DNA of 64,000 bases from Phocicoccus schoeneichii (GCF_014635565.1 NZ_BMDB01000001.1:558001-622000), one strand, 5' to 3'. Shown: positions 7,543 through 18,248, counted from the stretch's first letter. Notes: generated by a model not told the origin, from the letters alone. Program-made: numbers and translations.

Positions 7543-8889
7543 TTAAAATGGTAGTCCCATCCCACCGAATGGGTTTTTCTTCTTACCTTTACCATTTGTA
7601 AATTGCTTCATCATCTTCTTCATTTCGTTAAATTGTTTCAGTAAACGGTTCACTTCTTGGAGGGATCGTCCACTTCCTGCTGCGATTCTACGCTTTCTTG
7701 AGATGTTGAGCTTCTCTGGTTTCTCACGCTCTTCCATCGTCATAGAACGAATGATTGCTTGAACGTGATCGATCTCTTTACCATTCATTTTAACTTTATC
7801 GAGACCTTTGATTTTGTTTGCTCCAGGCATCATTTTGATGAGTTCGTCAAGAGGTCCTAACGTCTTCACCTGATCCATTTGTGCTAAGAAATCATCGAGC
7901 GTAAATGTATTCTCTTTGAGTTTTTGTTCAAGTTCAGCTTGATCTTCTAAGTCCACATTCATTTGCGCTTTTTCGATAATAGATAAAATATCACCCATAC
8001 CTAAAATACGGCTTGCCATGCGTTCTGGGTGGAACGCTTCTAGACCGTCCATCTTCTCAGAAACCCCAATAAATTTAATTGGTTTTTCTGTTACAGAACG
8101 AATTGAAAGTGCTGCACCACCACGAGTGTCACCGTCTAATTTAGTCAGTGTCACACCTGTGATATCGAGTAAGTTGTTAAAGCTTTCTGCAACGTTCACT
8201 GCATCTTGTCCTGTCATAGAGTCTACAACGAGCATGATTTCGTTTGGTTTTGCGATTTCTTTAACATTTTTTAACTCGTTCATTAAATCTTCATCAATGT
8301 GCAGACGACCTGCTGTATCAATAATTACAGTGTCGAGATGGTTTTCACGTGCATATTTTAGACCATTCTCAACAATTGTTTCCACACGCTCTTTATCTCC
8401 CATTGAGTATACGGGGATGTCGAGTTGCTTACCGATTGTTTCTAACTGATCGATTGCCGCTGGACGGTAGATGTCACCTGCAATCAGCATTGGTTTCTTA
8501 TTGTATGATTTACGTAAAAGTAACGCGAGTTTACCTGCAGTTGTTGTTTTACCTGCACCTTGTAAACCTACCATCATGATTACTGTTGGTGGTTTTTGAC
8601 TCATATTGATTTTTGAGTTTTCTCCACCCATTAAACTTGTCAGTTCTTCTTGAACAATTTTAATGACTTGCTGTCCTGGTGTCAGACTCTTCATAACGTC
8701 TGCACCGTTTGCACGTTCAGATACATCTTTGATGAACTGACGTACTACTTTAAAGTTTACATCCGCTTCAAGTAAGGCAAGACGCACTTCACGCATCATT
8801 TCTTTAATGTCTTGTTCTGTGACCTTACCCTTACCTTTAATGCGGTCCATAATGTCTTGTAAGCGTCCACCTAATCCTTCAAAAGCCAT
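7543..8889 (-). CDS. ffh: Signal recognition particle GTPase Ffh
   Basis: SRP54 homologue that binds signal peptides and SRP RNA and delivers ribosomes to FtsY at the membrane. Order of domains: N-terminal helical bundle; G domain with GLQGAGKTTTAGKLA, DTAGRLH and TKLDGDTRGGAALS; C-terminal M domain with GMGDILSIIEKAQ and the RNA-binding SMTMEEREKPEKLNISRKRR...AGSGRS. The Met-rich tail ends KNPFGGMGLPF. Length is 448 residues. It forms an operon with ylxM and ftsY. Confidence 0.98.
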   Translation of the reverse strand: MAFEGLGGRLQDIMDRIKGKGKVTEQDIKEMMREVRLALLEADVNFKVVRQFIKDVSERANGADVMKSLTPGQQVIKIVQEELTSLMGGENSKINMSQKPPTVIMMVGLQGAGKTTTAGKLALLLRKSYNKKPMLIAGDIYRPAAIDQLETIGKQLDIPVYSMGDKERVETIVENGLKYARENHLDTVIIDTAGRLHIDEDLMNELKNVKEIAKPNEIMLVVDSMTGQDAVNVAESFNNLLDITGVTLTKLDGDTRGGAALSIRSVTEKPIKFIGVSEKMDGLEAFHPERMASRILGMGDILSIIEKAQMNVDLEDQAELEQKLKENTFTLDDFLAQMDQVKTLGPLDELIKMMPGANKIKGLDKVKMNGKEIDHVQAIIRSMTMEEREKPEKLNISRKRRIAAGSGRSLQEVNRLLKQFNEMKKMMKQFTNGKGKKKNPFGGMGLPF

Positions 8890-8901
8890 TATATAGCCTC
8901 C

Positions 8902-9234
8902 CTAATCTAACTCTTCAAGTTCTAAGAGTATTTTCTCTATGTCACTTGGGACTTCACCAAGTTTCTCTTTAAGTGTCTCTAATAATTGTACACGATGTAG
9001 ATAGTTTTTATACATCGAAAGGTTTTTCTCGTAGTGTTCTAAGAGTTCTGATGTACGTTTTAAATTATCATACACAGCTTGTCTCGTCACGTCTAAGTTT
9101 TCAGCAATCTCAGTGAGTTGTAAATCTTCTAGATAATACATCTCTACATATCTTTGCTGTTTTTCAGTGAGAAGACTATGGTAAAAATCATAGAGATAAT
9201 TCATCCGCATTGTGCGTTCTAAATCATTTGTCAT
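8902..9234 (-). CDS. ylxM: YlxM-type helix-turn-helix protein
   Basis: UPF0122 family protein of 110 residues, in streptococci an accessory factor of the SRP pathway. The sigma-70-region-4-like helix-turn-helix is seen in [24 protein letters not shown] and [14 protein letters not shown]. The start overlaps ftsY by 11 bases and ffh follows 12 bases later, the invariant ftsY-ylxM-ffh layout. Its exact molecular role is not settled in the family. Confidence 0.93.
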   Translation of the reverse strand: MTNDLERTMRMNYLYDFYHSLLTEKQQRYVEMYYLEDLQLTEIAENLDVTRQAVYDNLKRTSELLEHYEKNLSMYKNYLHRVQLLETLKEKLGEVPSDIEKILLELEELD

Positions 9235-10336
9235 CTACATTTTCACTCTTTTCATCATCACTTGCTTCAGCGATCATGTCTGAGAAGAGTCCATATACAT
9301 AGTTCTCTGCACTGAATACTTCTAGGTCATCGATTTTCTCACCAAGTCCAACAAACTTAACTGGAATACCGAGCTCGTTCTTAATTGCAAGCACGATACC
9401 CCCTTTTGCTGTACCATCGAGTTTTGTTAAAACAATACCAGTAATTTCAGTCACGTCGTTAAATGCTTTCGCTTGGCTAAGAGCGTTCTGACCTGTCGTA
9501 GCATCGAGAACTAATAATACTTCGTGCGGAGCATTTTCGTCTACTTTTTTGATGACATTTTTAATTTTCTCTAGCTCTTTCATAAGGTTACCTTTATTTT
9601 GCAGACGTCCTGCCGTGTCACAGATTAACACATCCGTTCCGCGACGTTTCGCTGCATTGACTGCATCGAATACAACTGCAGCTGGGTCAGATCCTTCTGA
9701 TTGTTTGATGACATCTGCACCAACTCGGTCTCCCCAAACTTGAAGTTGGTTAATCGCACCTGCACGGAATGTGTCACCCGCTGCAAGCATTACACTCTTA
9801 CCTTCTTTAACGTAACGATGAGCGAGCTTACCAATAGAAGTTGTTTTACCTACCCCGTTCACACCCACAACAAGAATAACTGTGAGATCCTCTTGCATGT
9901 TCATTTCTTCTGAAATATGATTGTTTCTTTCATAAATCTCAATCATTTTTTCTACAATGACTTCTTTTAAATCTGCAGTCTCAGTGATATTTTTTAATTT
10001 CGCGTAATCACGTAGTTCATCTGTTAATTCCATTACAGTATTGAAGCCAACATCTGCGCTAATTAGTACTTCTTCTAACGCTTCGAAGAAATCCTCGTCT
10101 ACTGTACGATACGTCGCCATAAGTTGATTGATTTGTACTTGGAATCTCTCACGAGATTTTTCAAGACCCATTCGGAATTTATAACCGATCTGTTCTTGTT
10201 CCCATTCTTCAAACTCTTCTATGGAAATCAGACCATCATCTAGCTCATTGCTGAGTTCTTCACTCTCTTTTTTCTCTATTTCTTCATCGGAATGCTTACC
10301 AGAAAACTTTCTTTTCAAACGATTAAACAAGCTCAT
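9224..10336 (-). CDS. ftsY: SRP receptor FtsY
   Basis: Membrane-associated SRP receptor GTPase. An acidic, lysine-rich N-terminal A region (about 60 residues, [17 protein letters not shown]) precedes the NG domain. G1 is [16 protein letters not shown], followed by [12 protein letters not shown] (G3) and [10 protein letters not shown] (G4). Length is 370 residues. The start overlaps smc by 14 bases, so it is translationally linked. It works with Ffh, encoded two genes downstream. Confidence 0.97.
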   Translation of the reverse strand: MSLFNRLKRKFSGKHSDEEIEKKESEELSNELDDGLISIEEFEEWEQEQIGYKFRMGLEKSRERFQVQINQLMATYRTVDEDFFEALEEVLISADVGFNTVMELTDELRDYAKLKNITETADLKEVIVEKMIEIYERNNHISEEMNMQEDLTVILVVGVNGVGKTTSIGKLAHRYVKEGKSVMLAAGDTFRAGAINQLQVWGDRVGADVIKQSEGSDPAAVVFDAVNAAKRRGTDVLICDTAGRLQNKGNLMKELEKIKNVIKKVDENAPHEVLLVLDATTGQNALSQAKAFNDVTEITGIVLTKLDGTAKGGIVLAIKNELGIPVKFVGLGEKIDDLEVFSAENYVYGLFSDMIAEASDDEKSENVDDK

Positions 10337-13300
10337 TATTTACTTCTCCTTCACTAGGTTCTACATAATTCTTAAGGTCTACACTAATTAACTCAGAAAT
10401 ACCACGTTCTTGCATAGTCACTCCGAAGAGTCGATCACTCTTTTCCATTGTACCTTTCCTATGGGTAATGACAATGAATTGTGTCTTTCTAGATAATCCT
10501 CGTAAGTACTCCGCATATCGAATAACATTGGATTCATCGAGTGCCGCTTCTACTTCATCGAGTATGATAAATGGACTGTTTTTTACTCTCAGCACACTGA
10601 ATAGAAGACTGATTGCTGTTAAAGCACGCTCTCCTCCACTCATGAGTGACATCTGCGTCAGTTTCTTACCTGGAGGTTGTGCGATGATATCAAGGCCTGA
10701 GTTTAAATAATCTCCATCGTCAATGAGTTTTAGTTCGGCATAACCACCACCAAACATTTCTTTAAACACTTCAGTAAACTGTGTACTCACGGATTCGAGT
10801 GTCTCTTTGAAACGTTCTGTTACTTCTTTGTCCATCTGATCAATGACAGAAAGCAATGTATGTCTCGCTTCTAACAAATCATCCTCTTGCTCTTTTAAAT
10901 ACGTGTAACGTTCATTTATAACTTTGTACTCATCGATAGCACCGAGGTTCACGTTTCCTAACTCTTCTATACTACGCTTATTTAAAGAAATACGTTGTCT
11001 TTTTTCTTCGATATTTTCAAAATTACTATAGAGTTCTTTTGCACGTTCGAATGTGAGTTGATACGTCTCACTTAAATAGTCAATTCTTTGACTAAGATGA
11101 GTGGATATTTTTTCTCTCTTACCGTGAATTTCTCTAAGTTCAATTTGAAGATTTTCAATATCATCTAAATGGCTTTGTCTAAGTTCAATACTTTCTTTAT
11201 ATGATGTACTTAATTCTGTGAGTTCTTTTTCGAGAGATTCTGTCAGCTCAGAAAGTGAGTTTAAATTGAGTGATAGTCTGTCTTTATCTTTTAATAACTC
11301 ATCAATGTCTAGTGCGATGTTTTCATTCTCAGTCATCTTAATGCGCTCGTCTAAAGAACTTATTTCTGACACTAATTCTTCTATTGTATTTTCGATTGAA
11401 AGAAGTCGCTCTTTTTCATAGTTCTGAGTTGTTTCGAGTTTTGATAAGTCACGACGCTTTAAATGCAATGCTTCTTTCTCACTTAATAAACGTTCCTCTT
11501 GGTTAGATGTCTTATCTGAAAGAAGTGCAATCTCGTTACTTAACTCACTAATCTCTTGTTCTTTTTCTTTAATGAGTGTTGTAAAGTCTTCAAAACCACT
11601 TGAATGATTGAGTGACTGAAGTTCAGACACAAGTGATTCAAACGTCTCATTTTTTAAACTGTATGAATATCTTAGACGTTCGAGTTCACGATTAATTTCT
11701 TCATTCTCTTCACTTGTTTTGGATCCATGCGTTTCTTGTTTCTTAAGTTCAACAGTGAGATCTGCTATCGTCTCTTTGAATGCATCTAATTTATTAGACA
11801 GTTCTTTTGTGCTTTTTTTGTATGAAGCAAGTTTTTCTTTTCCTTGTTCAACATCCTGTTTCATTTTAAGCACTGAGTTTTGGCGCGTTTTCGAACCACC
11901 ACTCATCGCACCACCTGTCGTAATCGTATCACCTTCTAGCGTAACAATTCTTGCACGATAAGAAATTTCTTTCGCTAGCTTTACTCCGTCGTCTAGATTA
12001 TCAACGACTATCGTTGTATTGATTAAGTGGTTCACAAGTCTAGTCAGGTTTTTATCTACCTTAACAATACTTGAAAGAATTTTATGGTCGACGGTAGAAC
12101 GATTTAAAATATTTTTTATATCATTCGTTAAGTGTCTTTCTACAATTGTTGAAAGTGGCAAGAATGTCGCAAATCCGTGACGTTCTTTCTTTAAGAACTG
12201 GATTGCATGCTTTGCATCCTGATCTGTCTCCACAACAATATTTTGACTACCAGCTCCGAGTGCTGTATCGAGCGCAGTTACATATTTTTCATCGATATTA
12301 ATGAGTTCACCAACTGCACCAATAATTCCATTTAGTTTGTTCTTATTTTTAAGAACTGTACGGACACCCGGATAGTATCCTTGGAAATTCTCTTGCAAGT
12401 TGATTAAGACATCGAGTCTTGAAGATTCTTGTCTGATCAGATTCTCTGCTTTCTGATAATTTTCACTCAGTCTGTCGTATTCAGCATTTGTCTCATCATA
12501 TCGTGATTTTAGCTCGCGATATACGTCACGTGCCTCATTTAATGTACGACTTGAAGCTGCTTCAGTTTCTTCTAAAGCTTTGATTTTTCTCTTCATTTCA
12601 CTGAGTTCTGATCCGAGTGCTTCTTTTCTTTCTCGTTTTTCCTTTTCAGAAGCATCCATTCGATTCTTCGATTCATTTTGATGCGCTTCTTTATTTTCTA
12701 AGTTGGTTTTCTCAACCATCAATGCGTAATATTGATCTTTCAAGTCTTCAACTGAAACGTCATCTTGACTTGTTAAACGTTCAATATTTTTACGGATGGT
12801 TTGAATATCAGATTTTATATCTTTTTCTTCTGCAAGTAGTGTTTCAATAAAATTCTGTTTTTCCGTATATAATGCGCGCGATTCAGCTAAACGAGATTCC
12901 CTATTTTCTTTTTCAATAGAAAGGTCCATTGATAGTTGTCCGCGTGTGTGTTTACGTTCTTCAAAGAGAGCAATCTTACCATTTACAACTTCCAATTCAC
13001 GCGTCTCATTTATAATTTTCTCATTGTGCGTACGCTCTTTCCTAGCAACACGCTCTCGTTTATCTCTTAAATTTTCAATTTCAACGTCGAGTAAAGCTAC
13101 ATGATGTTTTCGTTCTTCTAATAAACGCTCAGAATTTTGATACTGATTTTTTAAAGAGTTTTCTTCTTTTATATACGTATCAATGTCGTACACAGTGACC
13201 TCGATATCACTCGATTTCATTTCTTCCATAAGAGCAAGATATTCTTCTGCTACTTTACTTTCCATTTCTAACTGACGATTTCTACTTTCAAGTTCAGAAA

Positions 13301-13886
13301 TAATATCATGCACGCGGTCTAAGTTCTGTTTTGTATCTTCTAATTTACGTTCTGACTCTTTCTTACGATGTTTATACTTTATAACACCAGCAGCTTCTTC
13401 GATAATTGTACGACGATCTTCTGGTTTTGCATTTAAAATATCGTCTACTTCACCTTGTGAGATGATGTTGTAGGCACTTTTACCGATCCCTTGATCCATA
13501 AATAGCTCAGTGATCTCTTTGAGTCTTACTCGTTCTCCATTTAAGTAATATTCACTTTCGCCACTTCTATATAAAATACGTGTGACTTTTACGATGTCTT
13601 TATCTACTGGTAGTATGCCATCTGTGTTATCTAGAGATAACGTCACGGTCGCACTGTTTTCTGCACCGCGCTTTACTGTCCCGTTAAAAATAACGTCTTC
13701 CATTTTAGAACCGCGAATCGTACGTGCGGATGTTTCTCCTAAGACAAAACGAATGGCATCGATGATATTACTTTTACCACTACCATTTGGACCAACAACT
13801 GCAGTCAGTCCTTTGTTAAATTCAATTCGTGTTTTTTCAGCAAAAGATTTAAATCCTTTCGCTTCAATATTCTTTAAAAATACCAT
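10323..13886 (-). CDS. smc: Chromosome segregation protein SMC
   Basis: Structural maintenance of chromosomes ATPase, 1187 residues, the core of bacterial condensin with ScpA/ScpB. Walker A GPNGSGKSNIIDAIRF is near residue 32. Two long coiled coils flank a hinge at roughly 500-680 (GAVGELINIDEKYVTALDTA ... GGAMSGGS). The C-terminal head has the signature LMSGGERALTAISLLFS and Walker B PFIILDEVEAALDESN. The gene lies between rnc and ftsY as in other Firmicutes. There is no sign of frameshift over the 3.5 kb. Confidence 0.98.
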   Translation of the reverse strand: MVFLKNIEAKGFKSFAEKTRIEFNKGLTAVVGPNGSGKSNIIDAIRFVLGETSARTIRGSKMEDVIFNGTVKRGAENSATVTLSLDNTDGILPVDKDIVKVTRILYRSGESEYYLNGERVRLKEITELFMDQGIGKSAYNIISQGEVDDILNAKPEDRRTIIEEAAGVIKYKHRKKESERKLEDTKQNLDRVHDIISELESRNRQLEMESKVAEEYLALMEEMKSSDIEVTVYDIDTYIKEENSLKNQYQNSERLLEERKHHVALLDVEIENLRDKRERVARKERTHNEKIINETRELEVVNGKIALFEERKHTRGQLSMDLSIEKENRESRLAESRALYTEKQNFIETLLAEEKDIKSDIQTIRKNIERLTSQDDVSVEDLKDQYYALMVEKTNLENKEAHQNESKNRMDASEKEKRERKEALGSELSEMKRKIKALEETEAASSRTLNEARDVYRELKSRYDETNAEYDRLSENYQKAENLIRQESSRLDVLINLQENFQGYYPGVRTVLKNKNKLNGIIGAVGELINIDEKYVTALDTALGAGSQNIVVETDQDAKHAIQFLKKERHGFATFLPLSTIVERHLTNDIKNILNRSTVDHKILSSIVKVDKNLTRLVNHLINTTIVVDNLDDGVKLAKEISYRARIVTLEGDTITTGGAMSGGSKTRQNSVLKMKQDVEQGKEKLASYKKSTKELSNKLDAFKETIADLTVELKKQETHGSKTSEENEEINRELERLRYSYSLKNETFESLVSELQSLNHSSGFEDFTTLIKEKEQEISELSNEIALLSDKTSNQEERLLSEKEALHLKRRDLSKLETTQNYEKERLLSIENTIEELVSEISSLDERIKMTENENIALDIDELLKDKDRLSLNLNSLSELTESLEKELTELSTSYKESIELRQSHLDDIENLQIELREIHGKREKISTHLSQRIDYLSETYQLTFERAKELYSNFENIEEKRQRISLNKRSIEELGNVNLGAIDEYKVINERYTYLKEQEDDLLEARHTLLSVIDQMDKEVTERFKETLESVSTQFTEVFKEMFGGGYAELKLIDDGDYLNSGLDIIAQPPGKKLTQMSLMSGGERALTAISLLFSVLRVKNSPFIILDEVEAALDESNVIRYAEYLRGLSRKTQFIVITHRKGTMEKSDRLFGVTMQERGISELISVDLKNYVEPSEGEVNNELV

Positions 13887-13889
13887 TCT

Positions 13890-14645
13890 TTACTCCTTAG
13901 ACTCTAGGTATAAAAGTCCCTGTTTTGCAGCAATCTGTTCTGCTTCTTTTTTAGAACTTCCCGTACCTTCTCCAATAATTTTGCCTCTGTGTTCTACTGC
14001 TTGTGTAAAACGTTTGTTATGGCTCGGTCCGTCTTCGTTCACTAAGATATATCGAACGCTATCTTTATAGTGCTTATGCACATATTCTTGAAGTGTAGTC
14101 TTATAGTCCACAACAGCTGAATAGTTCTTTGAAGTAATCTTTGGGAAGACATATTGATTCAAGAAATCATGCACTTTATCTCTACCTTGGTCTAGGTACA
14201 ATGCACCTAAAAATGCCTCATACATATCTGAGATAATCGATGGTCTTAATGCGCCACCTGTTTTCTCTTCACCTGGTCCGAGTAAAAGCATTTTTTCCAT
14301 GTGTAAGTCTGTCGCGAATATTACAAGTGATGGTTCACATACAATGTTTGCACGAAGTTTCGTCAAGTCGCCTTCTGGCAATGTCTCAAATTTCTTAAAG
14401 ATAAAATCTGAAACCATCAATTCTAATACCGCATCTCCTAAAAATTCTAAGCGCTCATTTGATTCAATACGGTCTGCACCGAGATTATGGACAAATGAAC
14501 TATGCATAAATGCTTGCATATATAATTCAATATTTTTAGCTTCTAAACTAATTTCTTTGCTGAATATTGAAAATAGTTCTATAAATTCTTTTACTCTGAC
14601 CTTAGAATAGTCATCATTTTTAATTCTGTTTACTACATTCTCCAT
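13890..14645 (-). CDS. rnc: Ribonuclease III
   Basis: Double-strand-specific endoribonuclease for rRNA processing and antisense decay. The catalytic motif NERLEFLGDAVLELMVSD is followed later by SDMYEAFLGALYLDQG, which carries further metal ligands. A C-terminal dsRNA-binding domain starts near YKTTLQEYVHKHYK and ends with AEQIAAKQGLLYLESKE. The ATG at 14645 (MENVVNRIK) is preferred over an upstream GTG because AGAGGTGG sits 8 bases before it. Length is 251 residues. smc starts three bases after the stop. Confidence 0.96.
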   Translation of the reverse strand: MENVVNRIKNDDYSKVRVKEFIELFSIFSKEISLEAKNIELYMQAFMHSSFVHNLGADRIESNERLEFLGDAVLELMVSDFIFKKFETLPEGDLTKLRANIVCEPSLVIFATDLHMEKMLLLGPGEEKTGGALRPSIISDMYEAFLGALYLDQGRDKVHDFLNQYVFPKITSKNYSAVVDYKTTLQEYVHKHYKDSVRYILVNEDGPSHNKRFTQAVEHRGKIIGEGTGSSKKEAEQIAAKQGLLYLESKE

Positions 14646-14707
14646 AGTTCTCACCACCTCTATATATTCTACCTAAAACCCTTCAGACATCATAGTTAAA
14701 ACAGAAA

Positions 14708-14731
14708 AAATCCACTTCGAAAAGTGGATTT
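14708..14731 (-). terminator. Intrinsic terminator of acpP
   Basis: Perfect 10-bp stem (AAATCCACTT / AAGTGGATTT) with loop CGAA and a T run on the minus strand, seven bases after the acpP stop. It ends the fap operon before rnc. Confidence 0.92.
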
Positions 14732-14737
14732 AAAAAA

Positions 14738-14977
14738 TTATTTTTCGTTTTCTAACTTCTCGATATAATCAAGAGCGTCTCCAACTGTGTTGATTTTTTC
14801 AGCTTCTTCATCAGGAATTTCCATGTCGAACTCGTCTTCAAGTTCCATTACTAATTCCGCGATGTCTAAAGAGTCAGCACCAAGATCATCTTTAAATGAT
14901 GCTTCTTTAGTTACTTGATCTTCATCGATACCAAGTTTATCAACAATAATGTCTTTTACTTTGTCAAAATTTGCCAT
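14738..14977 (-). CDS. acpP: Acyl carrier protein
   Basis: Acyl carrier protein, 79 residues, carrier of growing acyl chains during fatty-acid synthesis. The phosphopantetheine attachment serine lies in [21 protein letters not shown]. The protein is strongly acidic as expected. It is the last gene of the fapR-plsX-fabD-fabG-acpP operon. The Shine-Dalgarno GGAGGTG lies 7-8 bases before the start. Confidence 0.98.
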   Translation of the reverse strand: MANFDKVKDIIVDKLGIDEDQVTKEASFKDDLGADSLDIAELVMELEDEFDMEIPDEEAEKINTVGDALDYIEKLENEK

Positions 14978-15011
14978 TACACTTCACCTCCTTACAATGA
15001 TATCACATGGA

Positions 15012-15749
15012 TTAACCCATGTACATTCCGCCGTTGACATGAATCGTTTGGCCAGTAATGTAGCGTGCTGCATCGCTCACTAAGAACGAAACTGTTCCAG
15101 CAATATCATCTAAATGACCAAATGTTTTTAAAGGAATTTGTTCGAGCATCTTACCTTTAACGTCATCAGATAATACATCAGTCATATCACTTTCGATAAA
15201 TCCAGGGGCAATCGCGTTTACTGTGATATTTTTAGCGGCGAGTTCACGCGCAACGGAACGCGTTAACCCATCAATTCCTGCTTTAGATGCCACATAGTTT
15301 GCTTGCCCTGCATTCCCTAAACTCGCAACGACACTTGAAATGTTAATGATACGTCCAGATGCTTTTCTAATCATCGGACGCGATACATTTTGAATCACGT
15401 TAAATGCACCTTTTAAGTTAACATCAATTACGTTATCAAAATCTGCAGGTTTCATGCGCATGAGTAGTCCATCTTTAGTGATACCTGCGTTGTTAACAAC
15501 AACGTCAATTTGACCATACGTATCAGTAATGTATTTGATCATCTCTTTTACGCTGTCATATTCTTGTACGTGGCATTGATAGCTCTCAGCATTTCCGCCC
15601 GCTTCTTTAATTTTATTCACAACTGCTTCCGCACGATCTTTACTACCTGAATAGTTCACAATTACTGTATACCCATCTTTTCCAAGACGTTCTGCTATTG
15701 CACTACCAATACCTCTAGACGCGCCTGTTACTAATGCAATTTTACTCAT
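15012..15749 (-). CDS. fabG: 3-oxoacyl-ACP reductase FabG
   Basis: NADPH-dependent reductase of the elongation cycle, a short-chain dehydrogenase. The cofactor motif [17 protein letters not shown] is at the N terminus; the catalytic Ser and the Tyr-x-x-x-Lys are in [11 protein letters not shown] and YVASKAG. The start is the ATG at 15749 ([11 protein letters not shown]), because GGAGGGATTTATC precedes it and 245 residues is the family length. It overlaps fabD by 8 bases. It belongs to the FapR-controlled operon. Confidence 0.97.
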   Translation of the reverse strand: MSKIALVTGASRGIGSAIAERLGKDGYTVIVNYSGSKDRAEAVVNKIKEAGGNAESYQCHVQEYDSVKEMIKYITDTYGQIDVVVNNAGITKDGLLMRMKPADFDNVIDVNLKGAFNVIQNVSRPMIRKASGRIINISSVVASLGNAGQANYVASKAGIDGLTRSVARELAAKNITVNAIAPGFIESDMTDVLSDDVKGKMLEQIPLKTFGHLDDIAGTVSFLVSDAARYITGQTIHVNGGMYMG

Positions 15750-16650
15750 TGATAAATCCCTCCACTTGTTCGAATGTATCAATATTTCTAGTTGAAATCT
15801 CTTTACTAATCTTTCTAACAAGACCTGATTGAACTTTCTTAGGTCCTACTTCGATTGATTCCGTTACGCCTAATTCCACTGCCGTTTCTACACATTCTAC
15901 AAAACGTACTGGTGATGTAATCTGTTCAATCAAGTTTTCTTTAATTGTGCTCGCATCCGTCTCAGCTTTTGCAGAAACGTTTTGTATTACAGGAATTACA
16001 GCATTATTGAATTCAATTGACTCTACGAATTCTCGGAATAAGACTTTCGCATCGTCCATTAAGTATGAGTGGAATGCACCGGATACTTTTAATGGCATCG
16101 CTCTTCTTGCCCCATGTTCTTTTGCGACACTTGTGAATGCTTCAACCTTGTCTTTATCACCAGAAACCACAATTTGGTCAGGTGCGTTAATATTCGCAGG
16201 TGCTACTTTTTCTGTATCTGAGGATAACTCTTCACAAAGTGCTACAAGCTTGTCTTTATCCATACCAATAATTGCTGCCATCGCACCAGTATCTGCTTGG
16301 CTCATCAGTTCACCGCGTTTTACAACTGCTTTAATACCATCTTCTAAAGATAAAACACCGGCATGTACAAGGGCTGGCAACTCTCCAAGTGAATGACCAA
16401 TCAGGTAGTCTCCTTGAATATCTGTTGCAGCAAGTACAGCAAGTGAATGTGCAAATAATGCAGGTTGCGTGTACTGTGTTTCATTAAGTCTCTCATCATC
16501 TTCACTAAACATAATTGACTTTAAATCAAAATCGATCGCATTAAAAATTTTGTCGAGTAATTCACGTGCTTTGTCACTATTCTCATATAAGTCTTTTGCC
16601 ATAGTGCCATACTGCGCACCTTGTCCTGGAAACAGTACTAGTTTAGACAT
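15742..16650 (-). CDS. fabD: Malonyl-CoA:ACP transacylase FabD
   Basis: Transfers malonyl groups from CoA to acyl carrier protein. The nucleophilic serine is in [12 protein letters not shown], and the N-terminal [17 protein letters not shown] is diagnostic. The catalytic histidine lies in [10 protein letters not shown]. Length is 302 residues. It overlaps both plsX (8 bases) and fabG (8 bases), so the operon is tightly packed. Confidence 0.97.
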   Translation of the reverse strand: MSKLVLFPGQGAQYGTMAKDLYENSDKARELLDKIFNAIDFDLKSIMFSEDDERLNETQYTQPALFAHSLAVLAATDIQGDYLIGHSLGELPALVHAGVLSLEDGIKAVVKRGELMSQADTGAMAAIIGMDKDKLVALCEELSSDTEKVAPANINAPDQIVVSGDKDKVEAFTSVAKEHGARRAMPLKVSGAFHSYLMDDAKVLFREFVESIEFNNAVIPVIQNVSAKAETDASTIKENLIEQITSPVRFVECVETAVELGVTESIEVGPKKVQSGLVRKISKEISTRNIDTFEQVEGFINE

Positions 16651-17623
16651 TATCTTTTATTCTCTCCTTAATTTTCTCGATCGCATTTGATTCTGCTAGA
16701 CTTCTTGTAACTCGAATTGCATTCTTGATTGCTAATGAATCACTAGAACCGTGTGCTTTTAATACTATGCCATCAAGACCAAGTAATGGTGCTCCACCAA
16801 ATTGACGATAATCCATCATATCTTTAAGAGCTTCAACATCTTTCTTTAGAACGAGTGCCGCAACTTTATTTACCGCACGTTTCAAGAATACATTCTTCAC
16901 TTCGCTTAAGAGACTCATGGATGTTCCTTCTATCGTTTTTAAAATGATGTTACCAGTAAATCCATCTGTTACTGCGATATCATATTTACCAGATAAAACG
17001 TCACGTGTCTCAAAGTATCCTTGGAAATTTAAATCACTATCTTTAAGTAGTTGATAAGTTTCTTTTGTAAGTGTTGTGCCTTTGATTTCTTCACTACCAT
17101 TATTTACAAGACCCACAGTCGGGTTTTTGCGACCTTCAACCGCTTCTACATAAACAGTTGCCATCTGTGCAAATTGTAATAAATGATTTGGCTTGTTTTC
17201 TGAGTTTGCACCCATATCTAGAAGCATGAGCCCTTTGTCACCTGTAGTTGGAATCATCGATGCAATCGCTGGTCTTTCAATTCCTTTAATTCTACCCACA
17301 ACAAATAATCCAGCAGTTAAGAGTGCACCTGTATTACCTGCAGATAAAACTGCAAGCGCTTCTTTATCTTTTACTGCTTTAGCTGCTCTCACAAGTGAAG
17401 AATCTTTCTTACGTCGGATTGATTTTACTGGGTCATCATCAGAGTTAATTGATTCTGATACCTCAATAAATTCAACGCGCTCATGTTGATGTGGAAAAGA
17501 TCCTTTAAGCCCGTAAGCTAAAATCTTAATATCATCATACTCATTTACTGCTTCTATCACACCATTTGCGATAGATTCAGGGGCGTTATCGCCACCCATT
17601 AGATCTACTGCAATTGTTTTCAT
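16643..17623 (-). CDS. plsX: Phosphate acyltransferase PlsX
   Basis: Acyl-ACP:phosphate transacylase that makes acyl-phosphate for PlsY, the first step of phospholipid synthesis in Firmicutes. Landmarks are MKTIAVDLMGGDNAPESIA, AVLSAGNTGALL and LGLDGIVLKAHGSSD. Length is 326 residues. It sits between fapR (4-base overlap) and fabD. It is linked metabolically with FakA encoded upstream in this window, because FakA/FakB feeds acyl-phosphate into the same step. Confidence 0.97.
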   Translation of the reverse strand: MKTIAVDLMGGDNAPESIANGVIEAVNEYDDIKILAYGLKGSFPHQHERVEFIEVSESINSDDDPVKSIRRKKDSSLVRAAKAVKDKEALAVLSAGNTGALLTAGLFVVGRIKGIERPAIASMIPTTGDKGLMLLDMGANSENKPNHLLQFAQMATVYVEAVEGRKNPTVGLVNNGSEEIKGTTLTKETYQLLKDSDLNFQGYFETRDVLSGKYDIAVTDGFTGNIILKTIEGTSMSLLSEVKNVFLKRAVNKVAALVLKKDVEALKDMMDYRQFGGAPLLGLDGIVLKAHGSSDSLAIKNAIRVTRSLAESNAIEKIKERIKDNV

Positions 17624-18186
17624 TTACTTTCACCTTCATTTTTAAAATACATCTCAAACTCCCCGACAAAAACGAGGATATCTTCAACAAAAGATTCTAC
17701 TCTTATTGTAGCAATTTTTCCGATCGTTTGAACTACTTTAGCGTGAGCGACTACTCTATCTCCTAAATGAACAGGTTTTCTAAATTCTATATTGGCACTT
17801 TTAGTCAGTGCGAGCGGTACATTAATCATTGCAACACAAAGTGAATTTGCTTGAGCAAATAAAAAATGCCCTCTTGTGAGCGTATTGTTATTAAATACAT
17901 GTGCTTCTTCTACATTGAATACAGAAGTTCCACTCTCATTTAATTTAACATTTACGATTTCACCGATGACGTCTTCAAGCATAATGCTCTTAATTTCATC
18001 TACTTCTTCCGCCACCCTTTTAATTCGAACTCTATGCTCTGGAATCTTTAATACTTGCCTATCAAGTCGAATCGTTTGAATAGAAACATTCAATCGCTCC
18101 GCAAGTGCTTCATCAGTTAAAAAAGGATCTCTCTCAATATATAACTTTAAAAGCTTTTGCCTATCTTCTTTTTTGTATTTAACCAA
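17620..18186 (-). CDS. fapR: Malonyl-CoA-responsive repressor FapR
   Basis: Global repressor of fatty-acid and phospholipid genes, released from DNA by malonyl-CoA. The N-terminal DeoR-like helix-turn-helix is visible (DPFLTDEALAERLNVSIQTIRLDR). The C-terminal hot-dog effector domain includes EAHVFNNNTLTRGHFLFAQANSLCVAMI. Length is 188 residues. A FapR operator lies across its own promoter at 18200-18216, so the operon is autoregulated. Confidence 0.97.
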   Translation of the reverse strand: MVKYKKEDRQKLLKLYIERDPFLTDEALAERLNVSIQTIRLDRQVLKIPEHRVRIKRVAEEVDEIKSIMLEDVIGEIVNVKLNESGTSVFNVEEAHVFNNNTLTRGHFLFAQANSLCVAMINVPLALTKSANIEFRKPVHLGDRVVAHAKVVQTIGKIATIRVESFVEDILVFVGEFEMYFKNEGESK

Positions 18187-18199
18187 GTAATCGCCCCAT

Positions 18200-18216
18200 T
18201 TAGTAGTTGGTACTAA
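18200..18216 (-). promoter_or_regulatory. FapR operator
   Basis: On the minus strand the 17-base sequence TTAGTACCAACTACTAA fits the FapR box (inverted TTAGTAC half-sites). It starts just after the -10 box and so covers the expected transcription start of fapR. Confidence 0.85.
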
Positions 18217-18219
18217 TTT

Positions 18220-18248
18220 AGTATATTAAACTTAACTCATAAATTCAA
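18220..18248 (-). promoter_or_regulatory. Promoter of the fapR-plsX-fabD-fabG-acpP operon
   Basis: Minus-strand -35 TTGAAT (18243-18248), 17-base spacer, -10 TATACT (18220-18225), directly before the FapR operator. Confidence 0.75.
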
